Assembly (NCBI GenBank): GCA_031308135.1
Contig: JAHLJT010003656.1
Coordinates: forward strand, 67,785,484-67,849,483
Origin: Acheta domesticus
Taxonomy: Eukaryota > Arthropoda > Insecta > Orthoptera > Gryllidae
Direction: 5' to 3'
Length of the DNA stretch: 64,000 nt
Shown: positions 47,372-59,112 of the stretch, piece after piece
How the letters are laid out: every line of letters starts with the position of its first letter
Position numbering within the stretch: the first letter of the stretch is position 1
Notes under the pieces: model-generated
Databases searched by the model: none
Told to the model about the DNA's origin: nothing
The model's input: only the letters and a program-made list of their open reading frames with translations
Made by a program: the position numbers and the translations under genes

Positions 47372-47375
<4 letters not shown>
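45290..47375. other. GC-rich region of unknown nature
   Basis: About 2 kb of higher GC content with short open frames on both strands (for example plus 45669-45905 and 46876-47115, minus 46867-46325), none with recognisable domains. It is interrupted by an AT repeat at 46193-46240. A string CGTAACAATTGGCAATCGAG at 46405-46424 could be an LTR end plus primer-binding site, but no second LTR was found. It may be retroelement leader sequence. Confidence 0.35.
46193..46240. repeat. AT dinucleotide microsatellite
   Basis: About 24 AT units in an unbroken run. Confidence 0.92.

Positions 47376-47443
<68 letters not shown>
47376..47443. repeat. Compound AT and GA microsatellite
   Basis: A TA run to about 47411 changes directly into a GA run to 47443. 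The Penelope-like fragment begins just after it. Confidence 0.9.
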
Positions 47444-47444
<1 letters not shown>

Positions 47445-47454
47445 AGTACAGAGC

Positions 47455-48175
47455 TTATGGAGGATAGCGTCGCCACTTCTCGCACAGCGCTCACGCGCAA
47501 CACAATGCTGGATACTCAGATGGACATTGTGGCCAAGCTCTAGTGCGGGTTAAGGACACGGCACTCCAAAAAGCAGGTGTATACGCTGTACCCTGCAGCT
47601 GTGGGCGCAACTACATCGGCGAGACTGGCAGAACGGTGGAGGAAAGACTACGCGTACACATTCGCCATTTTAAACATAAGAAGATCCGATGCTCCTCTGT
47701 CGCTCAGCACACTTGGGAATCTGGCCACGACGTCTTATTCGAAGGTGCTCGCCAGAGAAGACCGTTGGTGGCCCAGGCACATCAAGGAAGCGATGGAGAT
47801 CGCCAGGAATCCACAAAACATCAATGGCGACGCGGGGTTACGCCTCCACGATGCCTGGCGACCATTACTACGGCCTCGCACGCGGTCGCCTACCGGATTG
47901 CACCGCTCCACCAGAGACCGCACCACGCCGTCCAATCCCGGACCTGCCTGCGCCGTCCGATTCCAGACCGCTACCTACCACCAGTAGTACCTACCACCGA
48001 GTATGATTGGCCTGCTGTTTCAGCCTATCATACTCGGGCCCCCCTCATCCATCAACCACCCGACCGCGGACTACACCAGCGCAGACCAGTCCTGAAGAAG
48101 ACCGCGGAATGATGGGCGAAACGTCGGCTACACAGCCTGGCACGCGGTGTCACCCGGACAACCGAGATCTATATA
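47455..48175 (+). mobile_element. Penelope-like element, 5'-truncated, with GIY-YIG endonuclease domain
   Basis: The plus-strand frame at 47543 reads KAGVYAVPCSCGRNYIGETG, then RTVEERLRVHIRHFKH and SVAQHTWESGHDVLFEGA. GVY and YIG spaced by about ten residues, the Arg in TVEERLR and the later His and Glu are the GIY-YIG pattern. The cysteine pair in PCSCG and the ETGRT context are typical of Penelope-like elements. A frameshift near 47745 moves the sequence into the frame that reads REDRWWPRHIKEAMEIARNP and QNINGDAGLRLHDAW, the usual C-terminus. The 3' tail has GAAACGTCGGCTACACAGCC and GGTGTCACCCGGACAACC, shared with the insertion at 20486-20650. The reverse transcriptase is absent, so the copy is dead. 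Confidence 0.88.
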
Positions 48176-48300
48176 ATGAAATATTTTGTAGTAGAAAAAG
48201 AAAATAACAAATGGACAATATACAACCATTTTAAAATAAAAGTAGCTGATTTTGTCAGGGTATATAACACATCATCTACATCCATGGACGCTACGCCCCT

Positions 48301-48490
48301 GTTACGTCTCGTCTACAACTCTCTAAAATCAACAATACACACTTCACATTTACAATTTTTTTTTTACAATTTCACGTCAAAATATAAAACAAATTCACAT
48401 GTACGAGGCTACATACATATATGTAAAAACATTGTAAATAATGTTAAGTGTGTATAGTTTATTTTCGAGGGTTGTAGACGAGACGTAACA
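48301..48490. repeat. Inverted repeat with arms of about 60 bp
   Basis: GTTACGTCTCGTCTACAACT at 48301-48320 faces AGGGTTGTAGACGAGACGTAAC at 48469-48490 (22 of 23 outer bases pair). Pairing continues through ACACACTTCACA-type sequence. It lies just 3' of the Penelope-like element and is probably a foldback element or MITE. Confidence 0.72.
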
Positions 48491-48631
48491 TGTACAAAAA
48501 TTCAAAAGTGGATGTGAATGCAATATTATATGAAAAATATTACTGCATGATGATGCCTGAAGATGGGAGTGAAGTAATCCTCCGGAACGTTGCAGAGAAA
48601 TGTATGTAGCAATGAACGATATATAACAAGG

Positions 48632-48666
<35 letters not shown>
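48632..48666. repeat. AT dinucleotide microsatellite at a mariner insertion site
   Basis: About 16 TA units ending exactly at the left end of the mariner-like element. Confidence 0.9.
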
Positions 48667-48669
<3 letters not shown>

Positions 48670-49736
48670 GGTCTTTAGTTTATCTTGCAACCCATGATCG
48701 CTAGCGCCTGTTCTGATTTCGGCAATTTGGCAACCGCGTGTATCTGTCATTCTTTCAATACTGCCGTGGCTGACTCGTTGGGACAGCAGAGAAGGAAGTG
48801 AGCTGCGCGTCAATCTGCAACTTTCCTCTTTCTGTGTTTTTCCCATTCAAGGGATTCGGCGGGCAGGTATGCGGCTCACAAGCCGGAATCTTTTCGCGCT
48901 GCGCAGGGTGGATGGGGTGGGGTGCGTGGAGGCATGAGCCAGCAAACAAAACGTCACTTCAGGCGAGTCTGCTTAGGAATGGCGAGTCTGTATGCTTCAG
49001 TATGCTTAAGAAACGAAACTGTAACATAGAAGATGGGGAGAGAAGTTATGACTGATTTATCGATTTATTAACAGCAAAGTAACAATAATTACTATTTAAT
49101 GAACGCCAGCTCGGAGAGAAATTACAAAGATATCTCGTGAAACATCGCCGCCAAGCTGTTTATTATTTTTAACAATAATTAATTATGGTACCTGGAAATT
49201 AAACTAATTAGAAAATCGTAATAAAATTAATAAAAATATTAATAAAATAAATCTCTTGAATTTTCTAATAATTTCTCCTCCTTTTAAAACAGGCACTGCG
49301 ACTCCGTTTCCTATCCACATCCCCCGTGTCTCTGAAGCGCTCGATTAATCTACAAATTGTTGATTTGTTGGGAACTGGCGTTTCCAAAAAAAATTCTTGG
49401 AACATTTTCGGGCTCTTTAAGAAATATTTAGTGCCAAAGTAAACTTCCACCAAAAATACACGTTGAACCTTCCTCAACATTTTCGAAGTGATTCTTCTTT
49501 CCTAAACGCGAGTTCCTACGATAATGAATGAAACGTGAACGAATGACATGCCCAAGGCCAGAACAAGTGCTTGCTCTTTCTTCCAACTAAAATAGCCCCG
49601 TTCTCCTACCCCGAAATCTGCGATGAGGGGTGGGTCGTTTAAAGTGAAGGGGAAGCCAAAGGTATTTCACGCGTTGCCAAATTACCAAAACAAGTGGTTT
49701 CTCAGATACGGGTTGCGAGTTAGACTAAAGACTCGG
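48667..49736 (-). mobile_element. Mariner-like element, 1.07 kb, degenerate
   Basis: The left end is CAGGGTCTTTAGTTTATCTT. The right end, read inward, is CCGAGTCTTTAGTCTAACTC. Both continue to GCAACCC and then, after a gap, to TTTGGCAAC, giving imperfect TIRs of about 65 bp. TA dinucleotides flank both ends (48665-48666 and 49737-49738). A minus-strand transposase N-terminal fragment lies near the right end. The middle is AT-rich and non-coding, so the element is not autonomous. Confidence 0.82.
49265..49480 (-). pseudogene. Mariner-type transposase N-terminal fragment (helix-turn-helix, DUF4817-like)
   Basis: The frame encodes 71 residues. VFLVEVYFGTKYFLKSPKMF and VPNKSTICRLIERFRDTGDV are the two halves of the helix-turn-helix region found at the N-terminus of many insect mariner-like transposases. 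The frame ends after KRSRSACFKRRRNY. No DDE/D catalytic domain follows, so it cannot transpose DNA. It sits inside the TIR pair at 48667 and 49736, which supports the assignment. Confidence 0.78.
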
Positions 49737-50041
49737 TATGTGTGTGTGTTGGTGTGCGCGTGTGTGAGCTGGGAAATGTAGTTGTCTTAAAATATTGAAG
49801 CCTGAATTATTTGAATACGACAATTTCTGTAGCTAATAGCATTTTTTGACCTCTAAAGAAATTACAAAGATTTTTCCCCCCCCCCCGATGGATATGTTTG
49901 TTTTTGCACGAACGCACCTCCATTGTAATAAGTGAAATTCAAAATAAATACTCTATTTTTCCTTTCCCCATCGCCTGTTTAGAATCGCAGACGTATTGAA
50001 GATCTCTGAACGACATGAGATGTTCGTTCCGAGCCCACTAA

Positions 50042-50995
50042 AGGCCCCTACACACGTACCAATTTGTCGGGCCGACCGTCGGGCCAACCAGATTGTACGC
50101 TTTGCTACACGCGGTCCAACCAATAACCCGATTTATCAGTAATGCTCCAAGTTTCCACGAGGAAAGTAGCTCTGTGTTTGTAGCGGACATTCTCGCTTCG
50201 TCGTCTATTGTGGTGTGCTCCTATTGCGAGTTTTTTCCTGCTGCTGCAGCCGCTCCGTAATAATAGCCCTTTCCTACGGGTTTTCCTTGCTTCCTATAAA
50301 CCTAACCTAGCTCAAAAGCTAAAACATGAACGAATTAATTTACTAAAAAGAGAAACTTGAAAAAAATACAAATGTTACCTTCACCAAAGAAAAAAATTAA
50401 AACACTAATTAACAAAACTATTACTAATGAAATAATTTATATAACTTCTAAAATTTCAACAAAAACTTACTAAAAACACCTACAGCGAAAAAACTACCCT
50501 AGCATAACCTAATTTAACAATAAAGAAAAATCTAAACACGAATTAACAAAACTATAATGAATGAAATATATCTAAACCGAAATAACAAAAATAACCAACA
50601 ACGAAAAAATAAGCGAACTGGAAGCAGAACCACGGCAGAACGCAAGCAGTGCAAGAAAAGGACGCAACAGAAGTGACCGAGAACCGGGCACCATGGCATC
50701 GGGCCATGGATTAACATGGATGTTCATCCATGATCAGACATCACACTGTCGAGCACGACGGAGCACGTGGATTCGCATGACGAAATCTGCGGAAAAAACT
50801 TAAGTCTGTCATCGGCAGTTGGCCCAACAACACAATTAGTCGGACTGGGTGGTGGGGGAATCGGCTGTCGGGTGTCGGAGCCAACCAACCGCCCCACCAA
50901 AATTTCTGTTGGACGACTTGCCACCACACGATACAATTGGTTGGATCGGCTGGCCGGTCGGCCCGACAAATTGGTCATACACAAACGAGGTTGGC
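50042..50995. mobile_element. DNA-transposon MITE with perfect 20-bp subterminal inverted repeat
   Basis: ACCAATTTGTCGGGCCGACC at 50058-50077 is the exact reverse complement of 50956-50975. Outside it, CCTACACACG at the left pairs loosely with ACACAAACGAGG at the right, and further inside CCAACCAGATTGTA pairs with TACAATTGGTTGG. No transposase was recognised and target duplications are unclear. The class is uncertain; hAT-like is a guess. Confidence 0.7.
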
Positions 50996-52526
50996 CTCGT
51001 ATCAAAAATTTGAACTTGTCATTTCATCTGCTGGAAATTTGGACTTTTCTACAACAATAAAAAAGTTTCTCGTATGGTGAAAATGTAAGAACGTCAAAAT
51101 GTAGAAGTAAACATTTGGCTATAATTTACAATTAATTTCTTCGATACTAAACCATTAAACTCAATTGCAAAATAACGATCACATTCATAAGAGTTTTGGG
51201 AATAACTGGTGAAAAAACTAGGTTGTCTATGATCAACACAATTGAAGCTATCATTTAGTAAACATGTTAAATATTTGCGGGTGAAACAGGATGGACGAAC
51301 CGAATAACACCGAGCTTTGTGAATTGGCAACACAGCTTGCCATAGAAAGAGCCTTATGTAAAATTGTACTGGATAGAGAGGGCAATACTCCATAAGGCTC
51401 CGTACTGCAATCAAATGCTTGGATGCACTATATATACATACACACAAATATGTTTGTATGTACTTTGGCACAATAGCTCTACGAGCTAAGGCCTACCAGC
51501 GGCGTCCCGACCATGGGTTGGGTTGGGTTAGGTATTTTAATGTCAATAAAAATCAAAACTAAATGATACATCCATGAATACTACAACAAACCTTAACTAC
51601 AAAAAGATCGTTCGCTACAAAACAACGCAGAAAACCGCCGAAAATTAACCAAGAGATTTGGAAAACCAGTCTTATGTTCGATCTATCGAATCTGATTCTA
51701 TTTCGATACTTGAATTTGAGTTAAGCGTTCTATGATTGGTTCATTTCCTATTTCTTAGAAAGCATAAGCACAGATGCTTGAAGATTACAAGCTTTTAAGT
51801 TAGCGTCTTACATGTTATGCTTACGCGAAGGCATTGTGAATGTGTTCGCTTAGTTAGGACGTAGTCCTAACTTTTATGTAACGCTATGCATGTGTTGGCC
51901 ATGCATTGTAAATGGTCCTTTACGCAAGTTGATTCATATTTCGCGCAAAATCACCAGGAACATCTAGTAACTGTCCCTAAATCAATGGCCCAAATGGCAC
52001 AACGCTGCGGCTGCAAGAGGAAACGTTCTGAATGCACCTGTACGGCATGAGGGAAGGAGATCCTCCGTAGAATGCCATCTATTGGAACCTCGCCATCTGC
52101 GCGCACACACGCGTGAATCATGGGCAAGGTCATAGGAAGATAGACGTAGTATTTCACACCCGCGGCAACACCGTGGTCGGGTGGAAACTCGGTTGAAAGG
52201 GCAAACCCAACGTACGTCTCTCCCTCCCCTTTCCAAGGCGACGAACAGTAAAATATCTAAAGAAAGCATTTTGATATTGTCAGTAAAGGTCGCTTGCCTA
52301 GAGAAAATATATTCACCTTTACGCCCCCTCCACTTTATTATTGTGATAAAAGTTGTGCTGTACTGTTCCGAGGTTCTTTCCTAGAATTTAAGTTGTTTTT
52401 TATGTGATATTAAACATTAGGTAGTGGAATTCGAAGGCAGAAAAAATCACAAGGACATCTTGATTGATCGCTTAAGTTAACACTTTTCGGTAAAAAAGAA
52501 TATCGCATTTAACTAGCATTAAGGGA
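50996..52526. other. Intergenic; no gene recognised
   Basis: Contains the second copy of the dispersed repeat (51290-51430). The remainder has only short unrecognised frames. Confidence 0.35.
51290..51430. repeat. Dispersed repeat, copy 2
   Basis: Shares CAATACTCCATAAGG, TGGATAGA and GCTTGGATGCAC with 23640-23775 in the same order and orientation. Confidence 0.55.
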
Positions 52527-52757
52527 GCTATAGTGCGATTTTTGTAACTCTGCCCCTAAAGCCCCTATGGCCACGATGGAATATCCCACGACATTTCGCG
52601 TTTTTCTCCGCCGTGCCGCTAGGAGTCGCATGATCGCAAGCATTGCTTGATACGGTCGCGATCATACGATATCTGGCGGCAAGAGAGAACGTCACGAAAT
52701 ACCGTGACATATTCGATCTTGAAGACGGGCCTAGAGGGGCAACATTAGGAAAATACT
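52527..52757. mobile_element. Palindromic MITE family, copy F (arm type 2)
   Basis: TAGTGCGATTTTTGTAACTC and TGCCCCTAAAGCCCC open the element, and GGGGCAACATTAGGAAAATA closes it. The core GTCGCATGATCGCAAGCATT and GGTCGCGATCATACGATATC matches copies B and D, about 10 kb away. Confidence 0.8.
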
Positions 52758-52812
52758 AGCAGAGTTCTTCTACCAGTAACGATACTGCACAGGTAAACGA
52801 ATCTCGTTTATA

Positions 52813-52950
52813 CTTGGGTTTTTATTTCTTGGCGCGTGAGGGCCTGTCTTCAAGATTGAATATCTCACGACATTTCGCGTCTTTTTTCGTCGTGCCGTTA
52901 GAAGTCGCATTATCGCCACCACTGCTCGATACGGTCGTTATCATTTATCA
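52813..52950. mobile_element. Palindromic MITE family, copy G, half element (arm type 1)
   Basis: Starts ACTTGGGTTTTTATTTCTTG and GGCGCGTGAGGGCCTGTCTT, then CATTTCGCGTC and the left half of the core, and stops near GATACGGTCG at the centre of the palindrome. The second half is missing. Confidence 0.78.
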
Positions 52951-53094
52951 TTACAAACTTTTGTCTACGCTGATAGAATATGTAACAACTGCATGAAATA
53001 ATTGTTTGCACGATCTAGATTTCTTACTTTCTCGCATTCTACTTGTGCGAGTACCTTACTTAGTACTGAAAAATAACTGTATGGCTGCTGCAAA

Positions 53095-54300
53095 AACGGC
53101 GATTTTTTTACCGAAAAATTCTTTTTGTGGGACCCTGGTAGCGACAAAGTGCATAATTCTTGTTCCAAAACATAGGAAATTACTTCCTCTTAAAATTCGT
53201 TGTATAGTCAGAATGTTTTGTAGCTTCTTGAAACAAAAACTGATTTACGGCAAAACATCTGTAGTCAACACTAGCACGGTTTACGTTCACTTCCCTAAAA
53301 ATCGATATTCCCGATCGATTTGGACGAACGACAGACCCTCGTAATTTGATTGTCACGGATGTTTTGATTTTGAGGAGTACTTTCCATCGAGTCTCAAAAT
53401 TTTGTTAGATCGGTTCAATTTCACTTTCTCGACCTTACGAAGGCACTTCTTGAGAAGATTATGTAATGCAGCGCGAAAAAACTGAGAATTTTCGGCAGAA
53501 AAAATATTGCCAGAAACAGTGGATAAATCTAGTTGCTAAATTTAGAAGAAAAATAAATCCTCGAAAACGTGGAGTAGGCAGAGTCCATGTTTTGTGGGTC
53601 CTTGATAGCGAAAAATCGATAGACGGCAAAAGTCCGATCGTCAATAAAGCGAGCGGCTAAACCGTTCAGCCGATTTTTTCCAGAGTTCATATTCCACAAT
53701 CGATCTGGTTGATAATGCGGCCACTTGAATTTGAAACATATTATCATTTTGGGGGGTACTTTACATGAAGCTCCTGGTATATTTTCAAAAATTTCAAAAA
53801 AATTGCTCCAATTCTTTTTATTAAATTTTGTTGTCAGATAGCGCAATAGATGCTTAACAGAAATGTGCGGGTCTCATGTTCGTTGAAAACCCTTACTTTT
53901 CGAAATTTGCAAGTTTAATTTTTTTCCAAGTCTTCTTACAACTAAAATATTAAAGATAAAGTTTTTTACTCTCAATTCATTCTGTTCCATAAAGATACAT
54001 TATGAAATAAGGTCATGTACAATTTTTCGAAAACGAATTCTTTTCGCATAATTTTACGGGATATGTGGGCAATTTTTAACATTGTTTCAACAATTTTTTC
54101 TCAAAAACTGCACAAACAATTTTGATCTCATAGCACATAAGACGCTTAAGAGAATGGTGCTGGTGTCATGTTTGTTGAAAATTCCGATTGAAAAGCAGTT
54201 ATAATTGTCAAATTTATGTTGATGTTTGCTTAAAAATATTTAGTTTTTGCACCGAATGTTCTACAATTTGTATTGAGTTTTACAAAAAATGATGACTGAT
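53095..54300 (+). repeat. Degenerate long-period tandem repeat
   Basis: Blocks recur in order at long spacing. GATCGATTTGG...GGAGTACTTTCCAT (about 53313-53388) corresponds to AATCGATCTGG...GGGGTACTTTACAT (about 53697-53766). GATAGCGCAATAGATGCTTA (53837) corresponds to CATAGCACATAAGACGCTTA (54129), both followed by a GTGTCATGTTTGTTGAAAA-type string. The units are heavily diverged, so the period (about 290-380 bp) is approximate. Confidence 0.5.
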
Positions 54301-54498
54301 GTGCTATTCAGAGAGAATGTGGTACAAATAGTGTTACATAACAATTACTAGGAGCAACAAAATATGTGATGTTTTAGCACCACTAGTTTTCCTCAATGAA
54401 ACTTCTTCAAAGACAGATCTTTATATCTATATAACCCTACAGGGTAATGCACATTCTAAAAATTCAAGTAATATACTTGAATGGCGGCCAATTTTTTA

Positions 54499-55079
54499 TC
54501 CTCGTACCATATCTGGGGTCTTTTTGGACTCCAGGACCATTACTTGGTTAATATTTTCCTGTATATTTGCAGGAAAATTTCAGGTTTCTAGATGTGCCTT
54601 TGTGCACTTATTCGGGTACCTAACCATTTTCACATATTTTCCAAATTTTATTAGAGAGTTTGTGTTGCATGGCTCTGGATTGACCTGGTATAGCCTTTAA
54701 TTTTCCTATTCTCATTTCAAACATTGTCAGGAACTTCAAAAGATGCATCTGATACTGTCAATTTTTGTTTTACATTTTATTTATATCAAAATAACTTTAA
54801 CAAACTCTTATAAATATTTCTCAAGCAGTATGAATCAACAATGGAGGTTACGTATGGTGGAGGTAATTATTTTTATGAAACATTTAATATGAATAAATTA
54901 CATTCATTCTATTATTGAAAATAACTTAGAAAAAGTATTCTTATATAAAATTATTTATTTACACCCAGTCTGTTGCTACACACATTCATGTTTACCACTT
55001 CCAATTGTCAGTCAAGTTTGGGGTTCAAAAATACTCCAGGTACAGTACTTGATATAAACAAGCAGATATGGTACGAGGG
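54499..55079. mobile_element. piggyBac-type non-autonomous element, 581 bp
   Basis: The left end TCCTCGTACCATATCTG faces CAGATATGGTACGAGGG at the right, 16 of 17 bases pairing. TTAA flanks the right end (55080-55083); the left flank is TTTA (54495-54498), probably a mutated TTAA. The subterminal GGACTCCAGGACC faces ACTCCAGGTAC. No coding sequence was recognised. Confidence 0.75.
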
Positions 55080-56485
55080 TTAAACAATTATTTTCTGAAA
55101 TTGGCTCCAAATTTGGCCCTCGGATAGAATAAAGTATGCTTAAAAAATGGCACCAGTACCAGTTTCACAAACAGTGTATTTTTTTAAATCGGAAAAATTA
55201 ACAATGCAAAACTACAGTGCTGATGATAGAAAATTTCTTTCCTTCATGCAATCTGTTATTCACACTTTGATCTTTAAATAAAATTGTGCACATTTTTTGT
55301 AAAATATGCTTAGTTTTTACTTTTAAGTATGCATTACAAAATATACAGTAAGCAGATGGAGAGAAAGTAAAAACACAAGATTTTATCAAAACACATTTTT
55401 TCCTTAAACCTTTTGTGTTCGGATAATGCTAAATGTACTGAATAATCTGACATAATACCATAATGTATTCTTTTGATTTTTCAAAAATTGCACAAATTAA
55501 TTATTTTTGAAATATCTTGCTAATATTTACATAAACGAACTTTTGTTGTGGATAATGCTAAATCTTTACAAGATGACTTAAATGCTATTTTGCTTCTCAT
55601 TTTTCCTTTTGTTTTGCAAAAATGTAATTTTTAATTTGTCTCTCACGTCGTTAATTTTTTACATTAGTGGTAATTTGTTCACATTGTTGCATTTATAAGT
55701 ACATGTACTTCAAATGATGATTTATAAAGTTTCTCAAAAAACTGATAAGTTTTCTGTGAAAACGAACTCAAAATTTCACGTTTTCAAAAATATTTAAACA
55801 TTGTTTTCTCAAAAATGGCTCAAAATTTTTTCTTCAAACTTTTCATACAGATAGTACTGGAAGGAACTAAAGAAGTAAAAATATATTACCATTTCATAGT
55901 CTTAAAACTGATGAACATGTTTTTATCACAAAATAAAACCACTGCATTTTACCGTTTACAAAAAAAAAGGGGGGGGTATTCAGAGCAACTAAATGCATCT
56001 ACATTCTTCATGACTGCTGAACATTTGATTTACTGAAGGAATTGATAAAGTTAATGCTATAACTAGTTAAGACAGTTTTATACATACAAACAAATTTGTT
56101 TTAACCTGTTCTGTCCTCCTTCAATTGCAGCCACAAAACTATCACCAATTGTCGCACTGTATCTCTTGAGCATCACGTTAATTGGAGACGTTAAAATAAA
56201 ATGCTAGTTTCCATGAATCACAATTTATTCACCTCCTTTATTCAATTAGTGGTTTAGAAACACCTATGTGGTTATTTTTTTACAAACAAATTAAGTGCTA
56301 AGTCTTACATCAGCAGTTTTTGTTCAAGTGATATCACATCAACATGCTCTAAACATGAATATTTGTCATAATTTAACAAATACTAGTGTCAGTCTAATTC
56401 TTTTCAAGAGCATCACTATTCAACAATTCAGAAAAAATCATTTCAGGGAGTTGTTCCTTGTTCAGGTGTAAATTTGCCAATTTGC

Positions 56486-56538
56486 CTATCTTGGCTGAAG
56501 ATGTTTTTCTGTGACCCGGATGGTGGTCACACTATCTC
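56486..56538 (-). other. Weak candidate terminal coding exon
   Basis: After a good polypyrimidine tract and AG acceptor (TTTTTGTTTCTAG, ending at 56539), the minus strand reads two bases completing a codon, then DSVTTIRVTEKHLQPR and a stop. Codon use looks more coding-like than the flanks. Too short to identify; could be chance. Confidence 0.2.
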
Positions 56539-59005
56539 CTAGAAACAAAAATCATGAGTGTAACAAAGCACAGCGGTGCGACTAACAAATTCTATTGGTA
56601 TTACAACCACCATAACTGATCTTTTCAACTCCAAAATAAAATTGTATCACTGACTTTGCAGACAGTAACCAATTGATTTTTCAGTTTCGCGGATCGACAA
56701 ACCATGGATTCTGACTACACATGTTAGAGGAAGTAATTTAGTATACATAGGAACAAGATTTATCCACCGTTTCATTGCCAGGGTTCAGCAATAAGAGTTT
56801 TTTGAATGTTATAATGTCTAAAATAATGTCTGTAATATCACTTCTGTTTCATCTCTGCTCTAATGTCAAACGTGCCATTTCTCAGCATCTTCCGTCATAA
56901 TCAACTTGATGTTGTTCCCTTTATATATTACGTTTCCCCTTAATTTGGCACAATCGTGCCATATGGTAATGAATCCACTTGGAGTTAAATGCACTAATTT
57001 CCTATATTGCACAATTTCTCCATAAGTTACAACAACTTTTTCACAAGCAACAACGACAAAGGTGGAAAATGATTGGGAGGAGGAAATAGAGATTGAAGGA
57101 GAAGACAGGAGGGTGGGAGAAAGGAACACAAAGGTATGTTGTATGGGGCAAAGCAGCATTGACAATATTTGAAAACTCATTCAGAGGATGATGTTATAGC
57201 TATTAACATACCTAGAAATGTTATGAATGTTATTACTGCACAGGCCAAAGTTTAAAAATCAAGGCAGGGCATAGCAGAGCATAGATTTTTAATTTGGATG
57301 AAGCAGAAATAACACTAAACTCTCATGGTATATTCAGCATTTTATCAGTCACCATAAAATCTACTGTTTTATGAGAAAATGTAGGGCATCACTGGGGTAG
57401 TAAACAAATGAATTCTGTCGCTTCAGCACATTATTATGAAATGGTGACGAGTTGCTCGCAATATATCTATTTAAACAATATTCGTATACCGAGGTTTGAG
57501 AAAAGAGGGATGCAAATAATTCTCCTGAACCTGAAGATACCTAAAGAAATGACGTTCACTGAGGAAGTTGGCACATCGACTTCCAGTGACAACACCATCA
57601 GATCATCAGAAAATACGGCTACCAGAGAAGAGTTTCATTTAGAGAAATGTCAAGAAAACAGGGTTAATTTACCAAATATTCTTTTTTTAATTGTACTACT
57701 AATATTACAATTAACAATAATTATTCCCAAAACTAATACGAGTTACATTTATTCTGAATGATTTGAATCTGATTTGTTTTGTACATCACTAGGTTTTTTT
57801 AATAAACATTTGACTTGCGATGAATCAATGGTTGTTTATTTACGTAGCAAAGGATGTGAAATTTCTTAACATACAGGTAGGCACAAGTGCACTTAACAAA
57901 TCTGAAGCATCTGTGCATGTTAACACGGGTTAAAGATGCATATGGCTGATAAAATATGTTTTTGTGAAGTTGTTAATTTCTAAATTATTCTTCAAGGACT
58001 GAATTTATATTTAATGTTTCAAAAAGAATCCTCAAAAATCTTTCTAGTGCTACTGAAGACTAAATTATGGCCTTTAGTGAAGCAGTATGTTGCAATTGAA
58101 TTTTTCCTACAAGGCATCACTTTTATGGTGTTACCAATTGTGTGGCCACTGATCCAGATGCAGATTATGGATTGGAATCAGAAATTAGTGGCCACAGGCA
58201 GGGTCATTCAACTTTAACTCCCAACATCCTATGGATACCCATGATAAAATGTTTTGATGATACCCATTTGTACCCATGATAAAATGTTTCTCCTTTCATG
58301 CAAATGATTCCATCATGGAAACTTGGCTAAAATAGAACTGCAGTACTTGCCAAGGATACAAATATAGCACAAAGCAACTAAAGTTTCATTAAAATAATAT
58401 TCACAGTAACTAAAAACTGCAACTGGACAGGATAATAACTTACATTCTAATTTGAGTATGGAATACATTACATTACCATACGTTTCAAAAATCAACAAGC
58501 ATCTCAAGAAACAAATCAAGAAGCCTCTTGTCAATAAGTTCAGGAAAAGTACAATAAACAGTGTAATTCTATTCATAATGTAAAAGACCAAATTCCATCT
58601 AATGAAATAAAACAGTCATCACTACCTTCGTACTTGTCACTACCTTCCCTCACCCTTATTATCTCCTTCCAAACCTATTCTACTTAAGATGTGACAGGCA
58701 GTTGAAACCACACCACCTTCAACTTCGCAACTTAATATAAATCAAGACACTTGTTAGTGAGTATGGCAAGTGAGGCGTAAAGTAAGTCGAGATGCACAAT
58801 AAGCAACCCAAAACTACTTTATAATGACTAGGGTGTAGATTCTGAAGACATAAATCATCGCCAAAAATTATCAACACAATGCTCATATTAATGTTTTAAA
58901 AATACTCTAAAAGCAAAGCAAAATTATGCAAAAAATGTTATCAAAACCATTTAGGACGAACAACTTAGGCTGTTGGATATGGTACTGATGTAATTGAAGC
59001 TACTT

Positions 59006-59112
59006 CTATTCGTTCAACTGAACTCGCATTTCAAACTTTTCATCTGGACTGTTCTTTAACAGAAAATCTCTGTCTTTAGTGATCTCAAATTCGGCTGAAC
59101 CACCAACGGAAC
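59006..59112 (-). other. Candidate terminal coding exon of an unidentified minus-strand gene
   Basis: After a possible acceptor (CCTCTGACACTTCACAG, AG at 59114-59113), the minus strand reads PLVGSAEFEITKDRDFLLKN, then SPDEKFEMRVQLNE and TAG. GC content and codon use stand out from the AT-rich flanks. No matching upstream exon was found within the window and the protein was not recognised. Confidence 0.35.

Noticed and set aside
57408..57761. 117-codon plus-strand frame with a C-terminal hydrophobic segment
   Set aside because: No homologue recognised, low-complexity AT-rich context and no supporting gene signals.
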